From: Bin87 sp963666865
GTDB lineage: Bacteria; Chloroflexota; Dehalococcoidia; Lucifugimonadales; UBA3495
Reading direction: 5' to 3'
Assembly (NCBI GenBank): GCA_963666865.1
Contig: OY763072.1
Location: 4,278,001 to 4,342,000, forward strand
Length of the DNA stretch: 64,000 nt
This document shows positions 50,388 to 59,038 of the stretch, one piece after another. The notes below the pieces were generated by a model. The model was given only the letters and a program-made list of their open reading frames with translations, made no database searches and was not told where the DNA came from. Positions within the stretch are counted from its first letter, which is position 1. Each line of letters opens with the position of its first letter. Position numbers and translations under genes: made by a program.

Positions 50388-51215
50388 CTACTGCGTTGCT
50401 GCGGGGTCGGATCCGGGATCGTAGCCGGAGGTTTCGACGATGAGCCTCATCAACTGCTCTACCGCGGCGGGAATTTCCCGATGGATTCGGCTGCGGTTGA
50501 GGGGCGGCAGGTCATCGGCGTAAATAGCGCTGCCGGCGTACTCGGTCAGGTAGCTGTGATATTCACCGGGCACCGGGAAATCCGCCGGCAAGTCCAGCCG
50601 TTCCCGAACCAACGCGATCAGTCCAGCCAGGTCGTGTCCTTGCCAACCCACCGGATAATTGTGCCCGTTGGCTCCCAGCAGGGCCTTGTAAGCGTGTTCC
50701 AACGCCTGTTGGGCGATGTGGCCAAAAGCTTTCTCGTTGGCGCGATTGATGTCCAGCGCGTTTTGGAGAGTATCCGCGTTTCCGATGGCGTCCCTGACCC
50801 TGGTTCTGACATTGTCCCAGTCGATGGCTTCTTCGCCGTAGTCGCTGGAGTAACCGGATATTTCCGGCGGCATGATTGGCACCCCCTCCCGGGCGACGTA
50901 ATTGGCCAGGTTGTTCTTCAAGCAACGGCTATGGAGGAATTTCTCCAGCGTCCAGCAGATTACGTCTATCTTGTCAGCTTCCGGCAGCAGCTCTTTGCGC
51001 GCCTGTTCGGCAACGCTTTTGGCGTGCTCCCGGTAATCCGACGCCGTTTCGCCCCCGGTGATGACAAAGATGTCAATGTCCGAGTACCACCGGTAGTCGC
51101 CCCGGGCGCGGGAGCCGAACAGGATGGTCTGCACCGGGTTGAGGGTATCGTGAACCCGGCGGGCCACGCTGGCCGCCCTGGGGTCATGCTTGACGGCGAT
51201 TTTGGCCTCGACCAT
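50388..51215 (-). CDS. MNT nucleotidyltransferase-HEPN fusion protein
   Basis: The 275-residue protein has an N-terminal MNT domain with an intact active site (FGSRARGDYRWYSDIDIFV: GS and DxD). A C-terminal HEPN domain follows (AFGHIAQQALEHAYKALLGANG, GHDLAGLIALV). Toxin and antitoxin-like modules are here joined in one chain. The conserved catalytic aspartates contrast with the degenerate MNT domain of the protein encoded at 12531-15593. Confidence 0.8.
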   Translation of the reverse strand: MVEAKIAVKHDPRAASVARRVHDTLNPVQTILFGSRARGDYRWYSDIDIFVITGGETASDYREHAKSVAEQARKELLPEADKIDVICWTLEKFLHSRCLKNNLANYVAREGVPIMPPEISGYSSDYGEEAIDWDNVRTRVRDAIGNADTLQNALDINRANEKAFGHIAQQALEHAYKALLGANGHNYPVGWQGHDLAGLIALVRERLDLPADFPVPGEYHSYLTEYAGSAIYADDLPPLNRSRIHREIPAAVEQLMRLIVETSGYDPGSDPAATQ

Positions 51216-51283
51216 CCGCCTTCCCTTCCTAGTGTGATGACGCCGGCTCTGCCGGTATCATCATTATACGCAACGCCCCTGGG

Positions 51284-51901
51284 CTACCGTTCCCGGTCGC
51301 GGTACTGCATATCGTCGGGCAGGCGGTCAGCGACGCCCAGGGCCACCAGGGCGCGCTGCACGACGAAGCGTACCACGCCGTCGATGTCCAGCGGTTTCAA
51401 GTAGAAGGGCGGCTCCGGCGGGAGGATGGTCGCGCCCAGCCGAGACAGGGTCAGCATATTCTCCAGGTGGATGGCGTGGAGCGGCGTCTCCCGGGGGATC
51501 AGGACCAACCGGCGGTTCTCCTTCAGCGTAACGTCGGCGGCGCGGAGCAGCAGGTTGGGCGTCAGGCCGTGGGCCAGCGACGCCACGGAGTTCATGCTGG
51601 CCGGCGCGATGACCATGCCGGCGGTGGGAAAGGTGCCGCTGGCGATGGGGGCAAACAGGTCGCTGATGGCGTACTGGCGAAAATGCGGATTCTCCACCCA
51701 GCGGGCCGCCGTGTCGTTGTAGGACTCGTCCAGCTCCTCCTGCCACACCATGCGGGCCGCGTTGGACGCCACGACCGCCACCGGCGTCTCCCGCTCCAGC
51801 AGCGCGTCAACCAGCCGCCGGGCAATGACGGCCCCGCTGGCCCCGGTAATGCCGACGACTACCGGAGGGGCCGAAGGGTGATTGTCGGCGTGGTTTGTCA
51901 A
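51284..51901 (-). CDS. ubiX: UbiX-like flavin prenyltransferase
   Basis: The 205-residue flavoprotein has VVGITGASGAVIARRL (flavin phosphate loop), the segment APASMNSVASLAHGL, and RLVLIPRETPLHAIHLENM near the C-terminus. It makes prenylated FMN for UbiD-type decarboxylases; ubiD is not in the window. It lies 12 bases downstream of the TPP-enzyme gene on the same strand. Confidence 0.9.
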   Translation of the reverse strand: MTNHADNHPSAPPVVVGITGASGAVIARRLVDALLERETPVAVVASNAARMVWQEELDESYNDTAARWVENPHFRQYAISDLFAPIASGTFPTAGMVIAPASMNSVASLAHGLTPNLLLRAADVTLKENRRLVLIPRETPLHAIHLENMLTLSRLGATILPPEPPFYLKPLDIDGVVRFVVQRALVALGVADRLPDDMQYRDRER

Positions 51902-51913
51902 CGTTTGAACCCG

Positions 51914-53620
51914 TTACTGCCCTATCACGTTGAGCAAAGCCTGACGCTTCTCCTCGCGCACGGCTTTCAGGGCGCGTTCCAGCGCGGCCGGCACCTCCGC
52001 CGGATCCTCCACCCGCTCGCCGTAGCCGCCGGCCGCCTGGCAGATCAGCTCGTACTGGAACGACTGGGAGAGCGTGGTGACGGCGAAGTTGTTGGTCTGC
52101 ACCGCGTAGCCGTCGGCGTAGGTGCCTCGGGTCGCGCTCTGCACGGCGTTCCAGATGCCGTTGTTCCACACGATGGTCAGAATGGGCAGTCGCTGCGCGT
52201 CGGACACGATGTGGCCGGCCGTGCCGGATCCGAAGATGTACGACCCGTCGCCGACGCAGCAGATCACGGTTCGGTCCCGGTCGGCCAGTTTCGCCCCCAA
52301 CGCCGCGCCAACCCCCCAGCCCAGGCCGCCGGACACCGGGACGCCGAAGAAGCTGCCCGGCCTCCTGATGTCGATCTGCACCGCGTCGATGCCCAGTTCG
52401 TTCAGCACGATGGTATCGTCGTCCAGCACATCGGACAGGCACCTGGTGAACCACGATTTGCTGATGGGCGTCTGTTCGCTGGCGGCCACCGTCTGACGAT
52501 GCCAGCCGGCCCGCATCTCGTCGTTGCGACGCTCCCACTCGCCGGTCCGCTGTTTGACCGCCGCCGCATCGACGCCAATCTCCCGGACCGTATCCACCAA
52601 AGCCTGGATGACCAGCCGAGGCGTGCCGGCCAGGTTCAGGTCAACCTGGAACCCGCGCACCGGATAGGCGGAAAAGAGCGGGTCATCGCCGATGCCGATC
52701 ACCTGGCAGCCTTCGGCCGGCTGGTGTCGCTTGGGCGTCCAGGGCACGTCGGCTTCCAGAACCACCACCACGTCCGCGTCGGCCAGCGCCGACCCAATGT
52801 CCGACCCGGCGTACAGGGCGTGATTTTTGGGGAAGTTAGCGTACAGCGCCCCCGACTCGAACACCGCCATGCCCAGCAGCTCGGCCAACTCCACCAGCGG
52901 AGCGACCGCCCGGGGATCCTTGCCGCCGCCCCGGGTGACTAGGATGGGATTGCGGGCGCCGGCCAGCGCCCGGGCCGCCCACCCGATGGCCTCCGGCGTG
53001 GGCATACGGTCGCCGGCCTTCTGCTGCCGGGATGCGTCCCGGTACGACAGGCCGTCGATCTCCTCGGCCAGCACCTCCCGGGGCATGGTCAGGTACACCG
53101 GTCCGGCCGGCGGGGACTCGGCGATGGCAAAGGCCCGGTCCACCAGACTTTCCAGGTCGGCGCCGTGGCGCAGCTCGTAATCCCATTTCACCCACTCGCG
53201 CACCATTGCCGCCTGGTCGAAGGACTCCTGCGCCCAGTGAATGCTGCCGTCGCGGGAACCCCGGGCGTCGCCCTCGGTGATGGGCGTCCGGCCGGCGCTG
53301 AACAGCATGGGCACGTTGGAGCGCGCCGCGTTGACGATGCCCCCGATGGCGTTGGCGGTGCCGGGAACCGTATGCACCATCACCACCTGCGGACGGCCGG
53401 TGATCATCGTATAGCCGTGGGCCATGCTCACGGCGGTAACCTCGTGGGGCACCGGAATGGGATGCGGCGCCGGCAATTCCTGCACCTGCCGCTTGGCGTA
53501 GGCCTCGATGATGGGCGCAAAATCCGTCCCGCCGTTGCCGAAGAAATAATCAATTCCACGGGCGGCCAGCAACTCCAGGTAAGCCTCCGCGACACTCTCC
53601 ACAGGGGCATGGTTCAGCAT
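51914..53620 (-). CDS. Thiamine-pyrophosphate enzyme, acetolactate-synthase-like
   Basis: The 568-residue protein has three TPP-enzyme domains. The N-terminal PYR domain has the catalytic glutamate in VPHEVTAVSMAHGYTMITG, a central domain follows, and the C-terminal PP domain has the TPP motif VGDGSYIFGSGTAGHI. It resembles acetolactate synthase and benzoylformate decarboxylase-like groups; the exact reaction is unknown. The start at 53620 (MLNHAPVES) is preferred over the TTG 5 codons upstream. With ubiX it suggests a small catabolic operon. Confidence 0.85.
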   Translation of the reverse strand: MLNHAPVESVAEAYLELLAARGIDYFFGNGGTDFAPIIEAYAKRQVQELPAPHPIPVPHEVTAVSMAHGYTMITGRPQVVMVHTVPGTANAIGGIVNAARSNVPMLFSAGRTPITEGDARGSRDGSIHWAQESFDQAAMVREWVKWDYELRHGADLESLVDRAFAIAESPPAGPVYLTMPREVLAEEIDGLSYRDASRQQKAGDRMPTPEAIGWAARALAGARNPILVTRGGGKDPRAVAPLVELAELLGMAVFESGALYANFPKNHALYAGSDIGSALADADVVVVLEADVPWTPKRHQPAEGCQVIGIGDDPLFSAYPVRGFQVDLNLAGTPRLVIQALVDTVREIGVDAAAVKQRTGEWERRNDEMRAGWHRQTVAASEQTPISKSWFTRCLSDVLDDDTIVLNELGIDAVQIDIRRPGSFFGVPVSGGLGWGVGAALGAKLADRDRTVICCVGDGSYIFGSGTAGHIVSDAQRLPILTIVWNNGIWNAVQSATRGTYADGYAVQTNNFAVTTLSQSFQYELICQAAGGYGERVEDPAEVPAALERALKAVREEKRQALLNVIGQ

Positions 53621-53749
53621 CTCAAATCCTCGCAAGCAGGGTTGATTGACGTGAGGATACTACTCGATCGGGATGTCGACCAACTGCTGCGCAGTAATAT
53701 GCCCACTGACGGATCGCGTTGCGATTTAGGCGGTTTGGTTGACAATCCA

Positions 53750-53812
53750 TCACTCCAGCTTCCGCCGGAGCCCAGAATACGCTACTGGATTCCCGTTTTC
53801 GCGGGAAAGACG
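53750..53812. repeat. REP-like inverted pair
   Basis: CACTCCAGCTTCCGCCGGAG and CTGGATTCCCGTTTTCGCG flank a very short spacer, so this pair is compact. It is the only recognisable structure in the gap 53636-54005, apart from A/T-rich sequence before the ApeA-like gene. Confidence 0.7.
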
Positions 53813-54005
53813 AGAAATTAACCCACCTAATTTGCAACGCTACCACCGTGAAATCCAATTTGTTTAGGCTGCGTCTGCTAGGATGTTGGTAGGTGGGGAC
53901 GAATCGGTGGCTTCGACTGATAGAATAATGTCCCATCCTTAACGTTCACGAGCTCAGGCGGGAAGACCTAGAAATCATTCTTCGAACTACCAAAAGGCGT
54001 CCAGC

Positions 54006-55418
54006 ATGAGAATCACCGAACCGATCAACACGCAAGGCATATTTTGGCAACCCGACACGCCTGAAACCAAAATCCCAGGCACCCTCAACATTTCTCAGGA
54101 AGGTGAAATCACCGTCGCTTTGTCTGGACCGGTCGTTGATCTGGGATTGCCTGTCGCTTTGGCTAGGTCAGATACCGGCGTGCCAATCCGACGTATAGTG
54201 GGGACCGTCGCCCAAGGGGGTCCTGTGACATTGGACAGGTGTTGGGTAGCAAGCAACAACCCAGCGCTTCGGTCGGTATCGATCAACGCCAGCGTGTTAG
54301 CGGAAGTCGTTTGTATTGGGGCGCAATACGAGGAAGGGGAGGAACTGTGCTTCCAGGAGTTCAGTTTCTCAGTAGAAGGGCTGGATGTTTGGTTGGATAC
54401 TTCAGGGATCGAGACAGGCTGGGATGATGAGGGGAACAGTTTTTGGATCCGATACTATCCGCTTGACCCTATCTGTTTTGCGCTTGCTGAAGGGACGGAT
54501 GTCACTTTTCGTTTCGACTGGCACACGCAAGGAAACCTGACCCGGCTCCAGACAGATGCGGGGGTGCGCCAAACTTCGAAAATATTGTTAAGTTCCAAAG
54601 AGACGAAACCGCTGGCGCACTATACTGATCTAGCGCTTCGCATTTCTTATTTTCTGTCACTGGCGCTCGACCAAGTCGTTTGTATTGAGTCGATGACCGG
54701 CTATTTGGATGCCGATAGTCGGGACGGTCGCAAGATCCCCATTTCAGTATATGGCATGTATGCACCTTGGAACGATAGCAGGCCGACGATCCAGTGGCAT
54801 GAAGCTTTATTTCGCTATCCAGACGTAGCTAACCGCATCAAAATGCTTCTGCCCACATGGCTTGACAACTGGGATCAATTCATGCCAGCGATCCGCTTGT
54901 ACTTTTCATCGAAAGCTCAGGCGTCGCCATTTTGGGATGTGGAGTTGCTTTGGTTGGCACAGGGATTGGAGACCCTCCACAGAAGGGCGTCTCAGGAGAC
55001 TGCTTTGCCTCAAGCCGATTTTGACGACCTAATGCACAAAATATGCGGAGTGTGCTCCAAACAAGAATGGGATTGGCTAGGACCGAGAATAGCCAATCAG
55101 AATCACCTTTCGTTCCGAACTCGGCTCAGAAGGTTGGTAGAGCCGTTTGACCAATGGTTCGGTGGACCCAAAGAACGTAGGGCATTCATCAACCGCGTTT
55201 ACGAAACTCGCAACTATCTGACTCACTACGACGAGTCCACTACCAATCACAGAGTTGACAAACCCCGAGATTTTGTCGCGGTCCGAGACAATATGTCTGC
55301 GCTGTTTCAACTCCATCTGATGAAATTGGCTGGATTGGATGAAGACGAAATCAACTCCATGGTCGAAACGAACCGAAGGTGGCGACGAAAATACGGTTTG
55401 ACCGAACTAACCGATTAA
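54006..55418 (+). CDS. ApeA-like antiphage HEPN protein
   Basis: The 470-residue protein begins with GIFWQPDTPETKIPGTLNIS, the ApeA N-terminal domain type. It then has a long middle region and a C-terminal HEPN domain with the RNase motif R402-NYLT-H407 (ETRNYLTHYDES). ApeA family proteins are single-gene defence factors that cleave RNA on phage infection. That activity here is inferred. The gene stands alone, with lower GC than its neighbours, which may point to transfer. Confidence 0.75.
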   Translation: MRITEPINTQGIFWQPDTPETKIPGTLNISQEGEITVALSGPVVDLGLPVALARSDTGVPIRRIVGTVAQGGPVTLDRCWVASNNPALRSVSINASVLAEVVCIGAQYEEGEELCFQEFSFSVEGLDVWLDTSGIETGWDDEGNSFWIRYYPLDPICFALAEGTDVTFRFDWHTQGNLTRLQTDAGVRQTSKILLSSKETKPLAHYTDLALRISYFLSLALDQVVCIESMTGYLDADSRDGRKIPISVYGMYAPWNDSRPTIQWHEALFRYPDVANRIKMLLPTWLDNWDQFMPAIRLYFSSKAQASPFWDVELLWLAQGLETLHRRASQETALPQADFDDLMHKICGVCSKQEWDWLGPRIANQNHLSFRTRLRRLVEPFDQWFGGPKERRAFINRVYETRNYLTHYDESTTNHRVDKPRDFVAVRDNMSALFQLHLMKLAGLDEDEINSMVETNRRWRRKYGLTELTD

Positions 55419-55491
55419 AGCTCATCGGGCCACGATCTCGCTGTACAATGCGCCCATCCAACTCACCGCAGGCAAATAGGGAGCGATTCCC

Positions 55492-57060
55492 ATGAAATAC
55501 GATCATATCGTTGTTGGCGGCGGCACGGCTGGGTGCATCGTGGCGACGCGGCTTTCGGAGGACCCGGAGCGGTCGGTGCTGTTGCTGGAGGCCGGGCCTG
55601 ATTTTCCCGACTTCAATCAGTTGCCCGATATGCTCAAGCTGGGCTGGGGGACGGTGAACCTGGAGGCTCGCGCCGCCGGTTCGCCCTACAATTGGTCCTT
55701 TACCGGCACGGCCACCGCCGATCAGGGTCCGATGCCCGTGCCGCGGGGCAAGGTGCTGGGCGGCTCCAGCGCCATCAACGGCCAGACCTTCATCCGGGGC
55801 GCGCCGGAGGATTACGACACCTGGGAAGCCTGGGGCAACGACGGGTGGGGATACCTGGAGTGCCTGCCCTACTTCCGCAAGCTGGAGAATGACGCCGACT
55901 TTCACGACGACTTCCACGGCACCGACGGGCCGGTGCCCGTGCGACATCATCAGCGCGAGACCTGGCCACCGTCGCAGGAGGCGTTCTTCCAAGCCGCCAC
56001 CGCCGCCGGATATCCCTTCCATCCCGACGTGAACCATCCCGAAGCCACCGGGGTCAGCCTGCGCGCCGAGAACAACATCGACGGCGTGCGGATGAGCATG
56101 GCTCTGTCCTACATCTCTTCTGTGCGCCACCGGCTGAACCTTACCATCCGCCCCAACGTCCAGGCCAACCGCGTGGTGCTGGAGAGTGGTTCGACAGGCT
56201 TACCTGGTTCGACAGGCTCACCACGAGCGGTTGGGGTGGAGGTGGAGAGCGGCGGCGAGACGTATGTCGTCGAGGGCGACGAGATCATCCTATGCACCGG
56301 CGCGGTGGGTTCGCCGCAACTGCTGATGCTGTCGGGCATCGGCCCCGCCGACCAGCTGGCGGCCCACGGCATCCCCGTCGCGGTGGAGCTACCGGGAGTG
56401 GGCCAGAATATGCGCGACCACCCCAACGTGTCGGTGCGTTTCATGGTCCGGGAGGACGTTCCGCAGGACCCCAACGGAATGCGGGCCCTGCGGCTGCGCT
56501 ACACCGCCACCGGCTCGGATACGCCCAACGACATGATCCTTTCGCCGGCGTCCCTGAACACCGTGGTGCGAGACGACAATCCGGCCCACACCGTCAACTG
56601 CGGGCTGTATCTGGCGGCCGGCAAGGGCGAGCTGCGGCTGGAGTCCGCCGACCCGAACACGTCGCCCAGCATGGACTACCGCTACCTGGAAGAGGACTGG
56701 GACCGGCAACGACTGCGGGAGGCGGTCAGGCTGTGCGTCTCCCTACTGCAGCACAGCGCCTACAGCAGCATCATCGAGGAGATCACCGCGCCCACGCCGG
56801 CCGACCTGGAGTCTGACGAGGCGCTGGACGGCTGGCTGCGCCGCAACATCAGCACGTCGTATCACATCTCGGGCACCTGCAAGATGGGGCCGGACGACGA
56901 CCCCATGGCCGTGGTTGACCGGCAACTGCGCGTGCGCGGCGTCGCCGGCCTGCGCGTCGCCGACGCATCAATAATGCCCGACGTGGTGCGCGCCAACACC
57001 AACGTCACCACCATGATGATCGCCGAGCGCGTCGCCGATTTCATCAAGACGGGGAATTAG
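55492..57060 (+). CDS. GMC-family FAD oxidoreductase (choline-dehydrogenase-like), with repeat-derived insert
   Basis: The 522-residue protein has the FAD motif VVGGGTAGCIVATRLSED, the GMC signature GKVLGGSSAINGQ and the C-terminal HISGTCKMG...VVRANTNVTTMMIAERVAD, with the catalytic His. It oxidises an alcohol; the substrate is unknown. Residues about 233-247 (GSTGLPGSTGSPRA) are encoded by a dispersed repeat, in frame, within a surface-loop-like region between LES and VGVEV. Confidence 0.88.
   Translation: MKYDHIVVGGGTAGCIVATRLSEDPERSVLLLEAGPDFPDFNQLPDMLKLGWGTVNLEARAAGSPYNWSFTGTATADQGPMPVPRGKVLGGSSAINGQTFIRGAPEDYDTWEAWGNDGWGYLECLPYFRKLENDADFHDDFHGTDGPVPVRHHQRETWPPSQEAFFQAATAAGYPFHPDVNHPEATGVSLRAENNIDGVRMSMALSYISSVRHRLNLTIRPNVQANRVVLESGSTGLPGSTGSPRAVGVEVESGGETYVVEGDEIILCTGAVGSPQLLMLSGIGPADQLAAHGIPVAVELPGVGQNMRDHPNVSVRFMVREDVPQDPNGMRALRLRYTATGSDTPNDMILSPASLNTVVRDDNPAHTVNCGLYLAAGKGELRLESADPNTSPSMDYRYLEEDWDRQRLREAVRLCVSLLQHSAYSSIIEEITAPTPADLESDEALDGWLRRNISTSYHISGTCKMGPDDDPMAVVDRQLRVRGVAGLRVADASIMPDVVRANTNVTTMMIAERVADFIKTGN
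56188..56230. repeat. GGTTCGACAGGCT repeat inside the GMC gene
   Basis: Two near-copies of GGTTCGACAGGCTYACC lie head to tail and are followed by ACGAGCGG. The same repeat core occurs at about 22705-22731 (GGTTCGACAGGCTCACCATG). The insert is about 43 bases with in-frame consequences. Confidence 0.85.
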
Positions 57061-57097
57061 GCAACTGTTCAGACTCAGTGAGGCGTTGCCATCCCAC

Positions 57098-57195
57098 CCG
57101 TCATTCCGGCCTTGAGCCGGAATCCAGAGACGTCATCAGATCGCATCGTTGCGAGCCCTGGGCTTTCTGGATTCCCGCTTTCGCGGGAATGACGG
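57098..57195. repeat. REP-like inverted pair
   Basis: CCGTCATTCCGGCCTTGAGC (left, with a TTGA loop variant) and CTGGATTCCCGCTTTCGCGG (right) are inverted around about 45 bases. It lies between the convergent GMC and CYTH genes. Confidence 0.85.
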
Positions 57196-57201
57196 GGTTT
57201 G

Positions 57202-57738
57202 TCATGACAACTTGGCCTCGACAACAACAAGGTCTTCATTGGAACCTACGATGTCGCTGCCCAAGCAGGGCGCGAACAGGCGGCGGTATTCGTCCAACTG
57301 CGTGTCTATGTCGCAGCCAGCCGCGTCCTGCACCTCCACCTCAAGGATCCGGCCCACGCCTGTCACGGTGTCCAGGTGGAATTTTACGTTGTCCTTGCGC
57401 CAAAATTCCCGCTGCTTGTGGACGACGGCCCTGACGCCGAGGGCCGCGGCAAGGACTTCGCCCATGCGAGGATCATCGGCCTCTGACAACTGGAACCGGC
57501 TGGTTCTGCCGCCGGCTTCCTGCCGGTCGCAGTAGTAGATCAGCTCCCCCTTACCCTTCTCAACGCGAAGCTTGAGCCGGCGCGTCTCCTCATTGGCGCT
57601 CCCGGTCGGCAGGTGGTAGTAGTGATCTACCTGCTCCTTGACCTCGACGAAGACTGCGCCCTGTTCTCGAAGAAGCCGGCGGACAGTCACAAAATCGTCG
57701 CAATATGCTTTCAGTTCCCGGTTGAACCGCAATTCCAT
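57202..57738 (-). CDS. CYTH-domain protein (class IV adenylate cyclase/ThTPase-like)
   Basis: The 178-residue protein shows the CYTH tunnel pattern: charged residues alternating along strands, with LKAYC.DF, DHYYHLP..., RRLKLRVEKGKGELIYYCDR, VHKQREFWR and HLDTVTGVGRILEVEVQD. The usual N-terminal ExExK motif appears as ELRFNRELK. The family hydrolyses or cyclises triphosphates; the substrate is not determinable. Confidence 0.78.
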   Translation of the reverse strand: MELRFNRELKAYCDDFVTVRRLLREQGAVFVEVKEQVDHYYHLPTGSANEETRRLKLRVEKGKGELIYYCDRQEAGGRTSRFQLSEADDPRMGEVLAAALGVRAVVHKQREFWRKDNVKFHLDTVTGVGRILEVEVQDAAGCDIDTQLDEYRRLFAPCLGSDIVGSNEDLVVVEAKLS

Positions 57739-57829
57739 AGTGTGTGTTCCTCGCCGGTTGGTAAGGCCGTAATGCCGCCCCTAAACCGGCTTGTATAATA
57801 CGCCCTCAAACGTACTGGAGCGGAAGAAT

Positions 57830-58654
57830 ATGGCTAATCTGACCAACACGCAGCGTATCGGCGCCCTGGTTCCCGCCACCAATCCGGTGGTGGAACCCGA
57901 CTTCTACCGGGTGGTGCCGCCGGAGATCACGGTGCATTTTGAGCGGATGTGGAACGGGGCCTGGGGCAGCCAGCCGGAGACTTCCACCGACTCCGGGCAC
58001 CGGCTCAGCATGACCAGCGCCGAAGCCAACGAAATCGACTGGGCGCTGTTCGGGTTCGACGTGGGCAAGATGAACGACGACGTGGCCCGGGGCGCCAGCG
58101 CCCTGTCCAACATCGGCCCCGACGTGCTGGTCTATGCCTGCACCTCCGGCACCTGGCACAAGGGCTACCTGGAATACGACCGGATGATGGCGAAAATCAT
58201 GGAGGACGCCAGCGGCATCCAGTCGGTAACCGCCGTGGGTTCGTGCATCTCCGCCATGCGGCACATGGGCAGCCGCAAGCTGAGCATCGCCGGCCCCTAC
58301 CGCAACTTCCACCTGCGCAACCGCCTGAAGCCGCTGCTGGAAGAGGCCGGTTTCGAGGTGCTCAGCGCCGACGGCGAGCCGTGGATGCAGGACTCCATGA
58401 ACCCCCGGGAAATCGACATGGACCCGCCCCAGGCCATCATCGACTTCGTCTTGACGGTGGCTCAGGAAGAGGCCGACACCATCTTTCTGCCCGGCACGGC
58501 CTGGCGCGCCCTGGACGCGGCGGAAGAGCTGGAACAGCGGCTGGGCAAGACGGTCATCACCGTCAACCAGGCATCCATCTGGATGGCCCTGCGCCGCCTG
58601 GGCTGGACCAAGCCGATAGACGGCTTCGGGAGTCTGCTGCGAAACCTGGAGTAG
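57830..58654 (+). CDS. Maleate isomerase/arylmalonate decarboxylase-like (Asp/Glu racemase superfamily)
   Basis: The 274-residue protein has the superfamily segments RIGALVPATNPVVEPDFYR, VYACTSGTWHKG (first catalytic cysteine) and TVNQASIWMALRRLG near the C-terminus. The second catalytic cysteine of maleate isomerases is replaced by alanine in this last motif, so the chemistry may be decarboxylase-like or altered. The start at 57830 gives the normal N-terminus. Confidence 0.82.
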   Translation: MANLTNTQRIGALVPATNPVVEPDFYRVVPPEITVHFERMWNGAWGSQPETSTDSGHRLSMTSAEANEIDWALFGFDVGKMNDDVARGASALSNIGPDVLVYACTSGTWHKGYLEYDRMMAKIMEDASGIQSVTAVGSCISAMRHMGSRKLSIAGPYRNFHLRNRLKPLLEEAGFEVLSADGEPWMQDSMNPREIDMDPPQAIIDFVLTVAQEEADTIFLPGTAWRALDAAEELEQRLGKTVITVNQASIWMALRRLGWTKPIDGFGSLLRNLE

Positions 58655-58806
58655 CCGGCGAACCGGCGATTGGGGGAGGAGGGACTGGGGACCTACGCAA
58701 TCCCACCGTTTCAGAAAGCGCACACCGATATGCGGTGGATGCTTACTATACGGTTCAATACACATAAACAAGGCGTGCCTGCCATCGTATATGAACCGTT
58801 TAACCA

Positions 58807-58913
58807 CCGTCATTCCGGCGAAAGCCGGAATCCAGTAACCTAAACCGTCAGTTTCGTTGAGGTAATCAACCGCTCAGCGGTCTCCGGACTCCGGCGAAAG
58901 CCGGAGTGACGGG
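58807..58913. repeat. REP-like inverted pair, right half atypical
   Basis: CCGTCATTCCGGCGAAAGCC is at the left. The right half, CTCCGGCGAAAGCCGGAGTG, is in the same rather than opposite loop orientation, unlike the other pairs. The flanks contain weak ATATGAAC/ATATGCGA similarity to the MITE-like ends. It is in the gap 58655-59038, with the promoter below. Confidence 0.75.
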
Positions 58914-58959
58914 GGTGTGCGTTCATATGCGATTTCCCTGACCAGGCGTGGCAAATGTA

Positions 58960-58988
58960 TTGACAGCTCTATCACTCGTCGATAGACT
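58960..58988 (+). promoter_or_regulatory. Sigma-70 type promoter of the ABC ATPase gene
   Basis: TTGACA (58960-58965) is followed after 17 bases by TAGACT (58983-58988), about 50 bases before the ATG at 59039. The -10 box is imperfect (4 of 6). Confidence 0.55.
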
Positions 58989-59038
58989 GACGCCTGTTTT
59001 CTTGCCGCATTCACATTAATATCCTATGCGTACTTTGT

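Noticed and set aside
53920..54003. Short frame resembling the start of a carbamoyltransferase (NVHELRREDLEIILRTTKR)
   Set aside because: The match is about 20 residues, runs straight into the ApeA-like start, and has no continuation in any frame.
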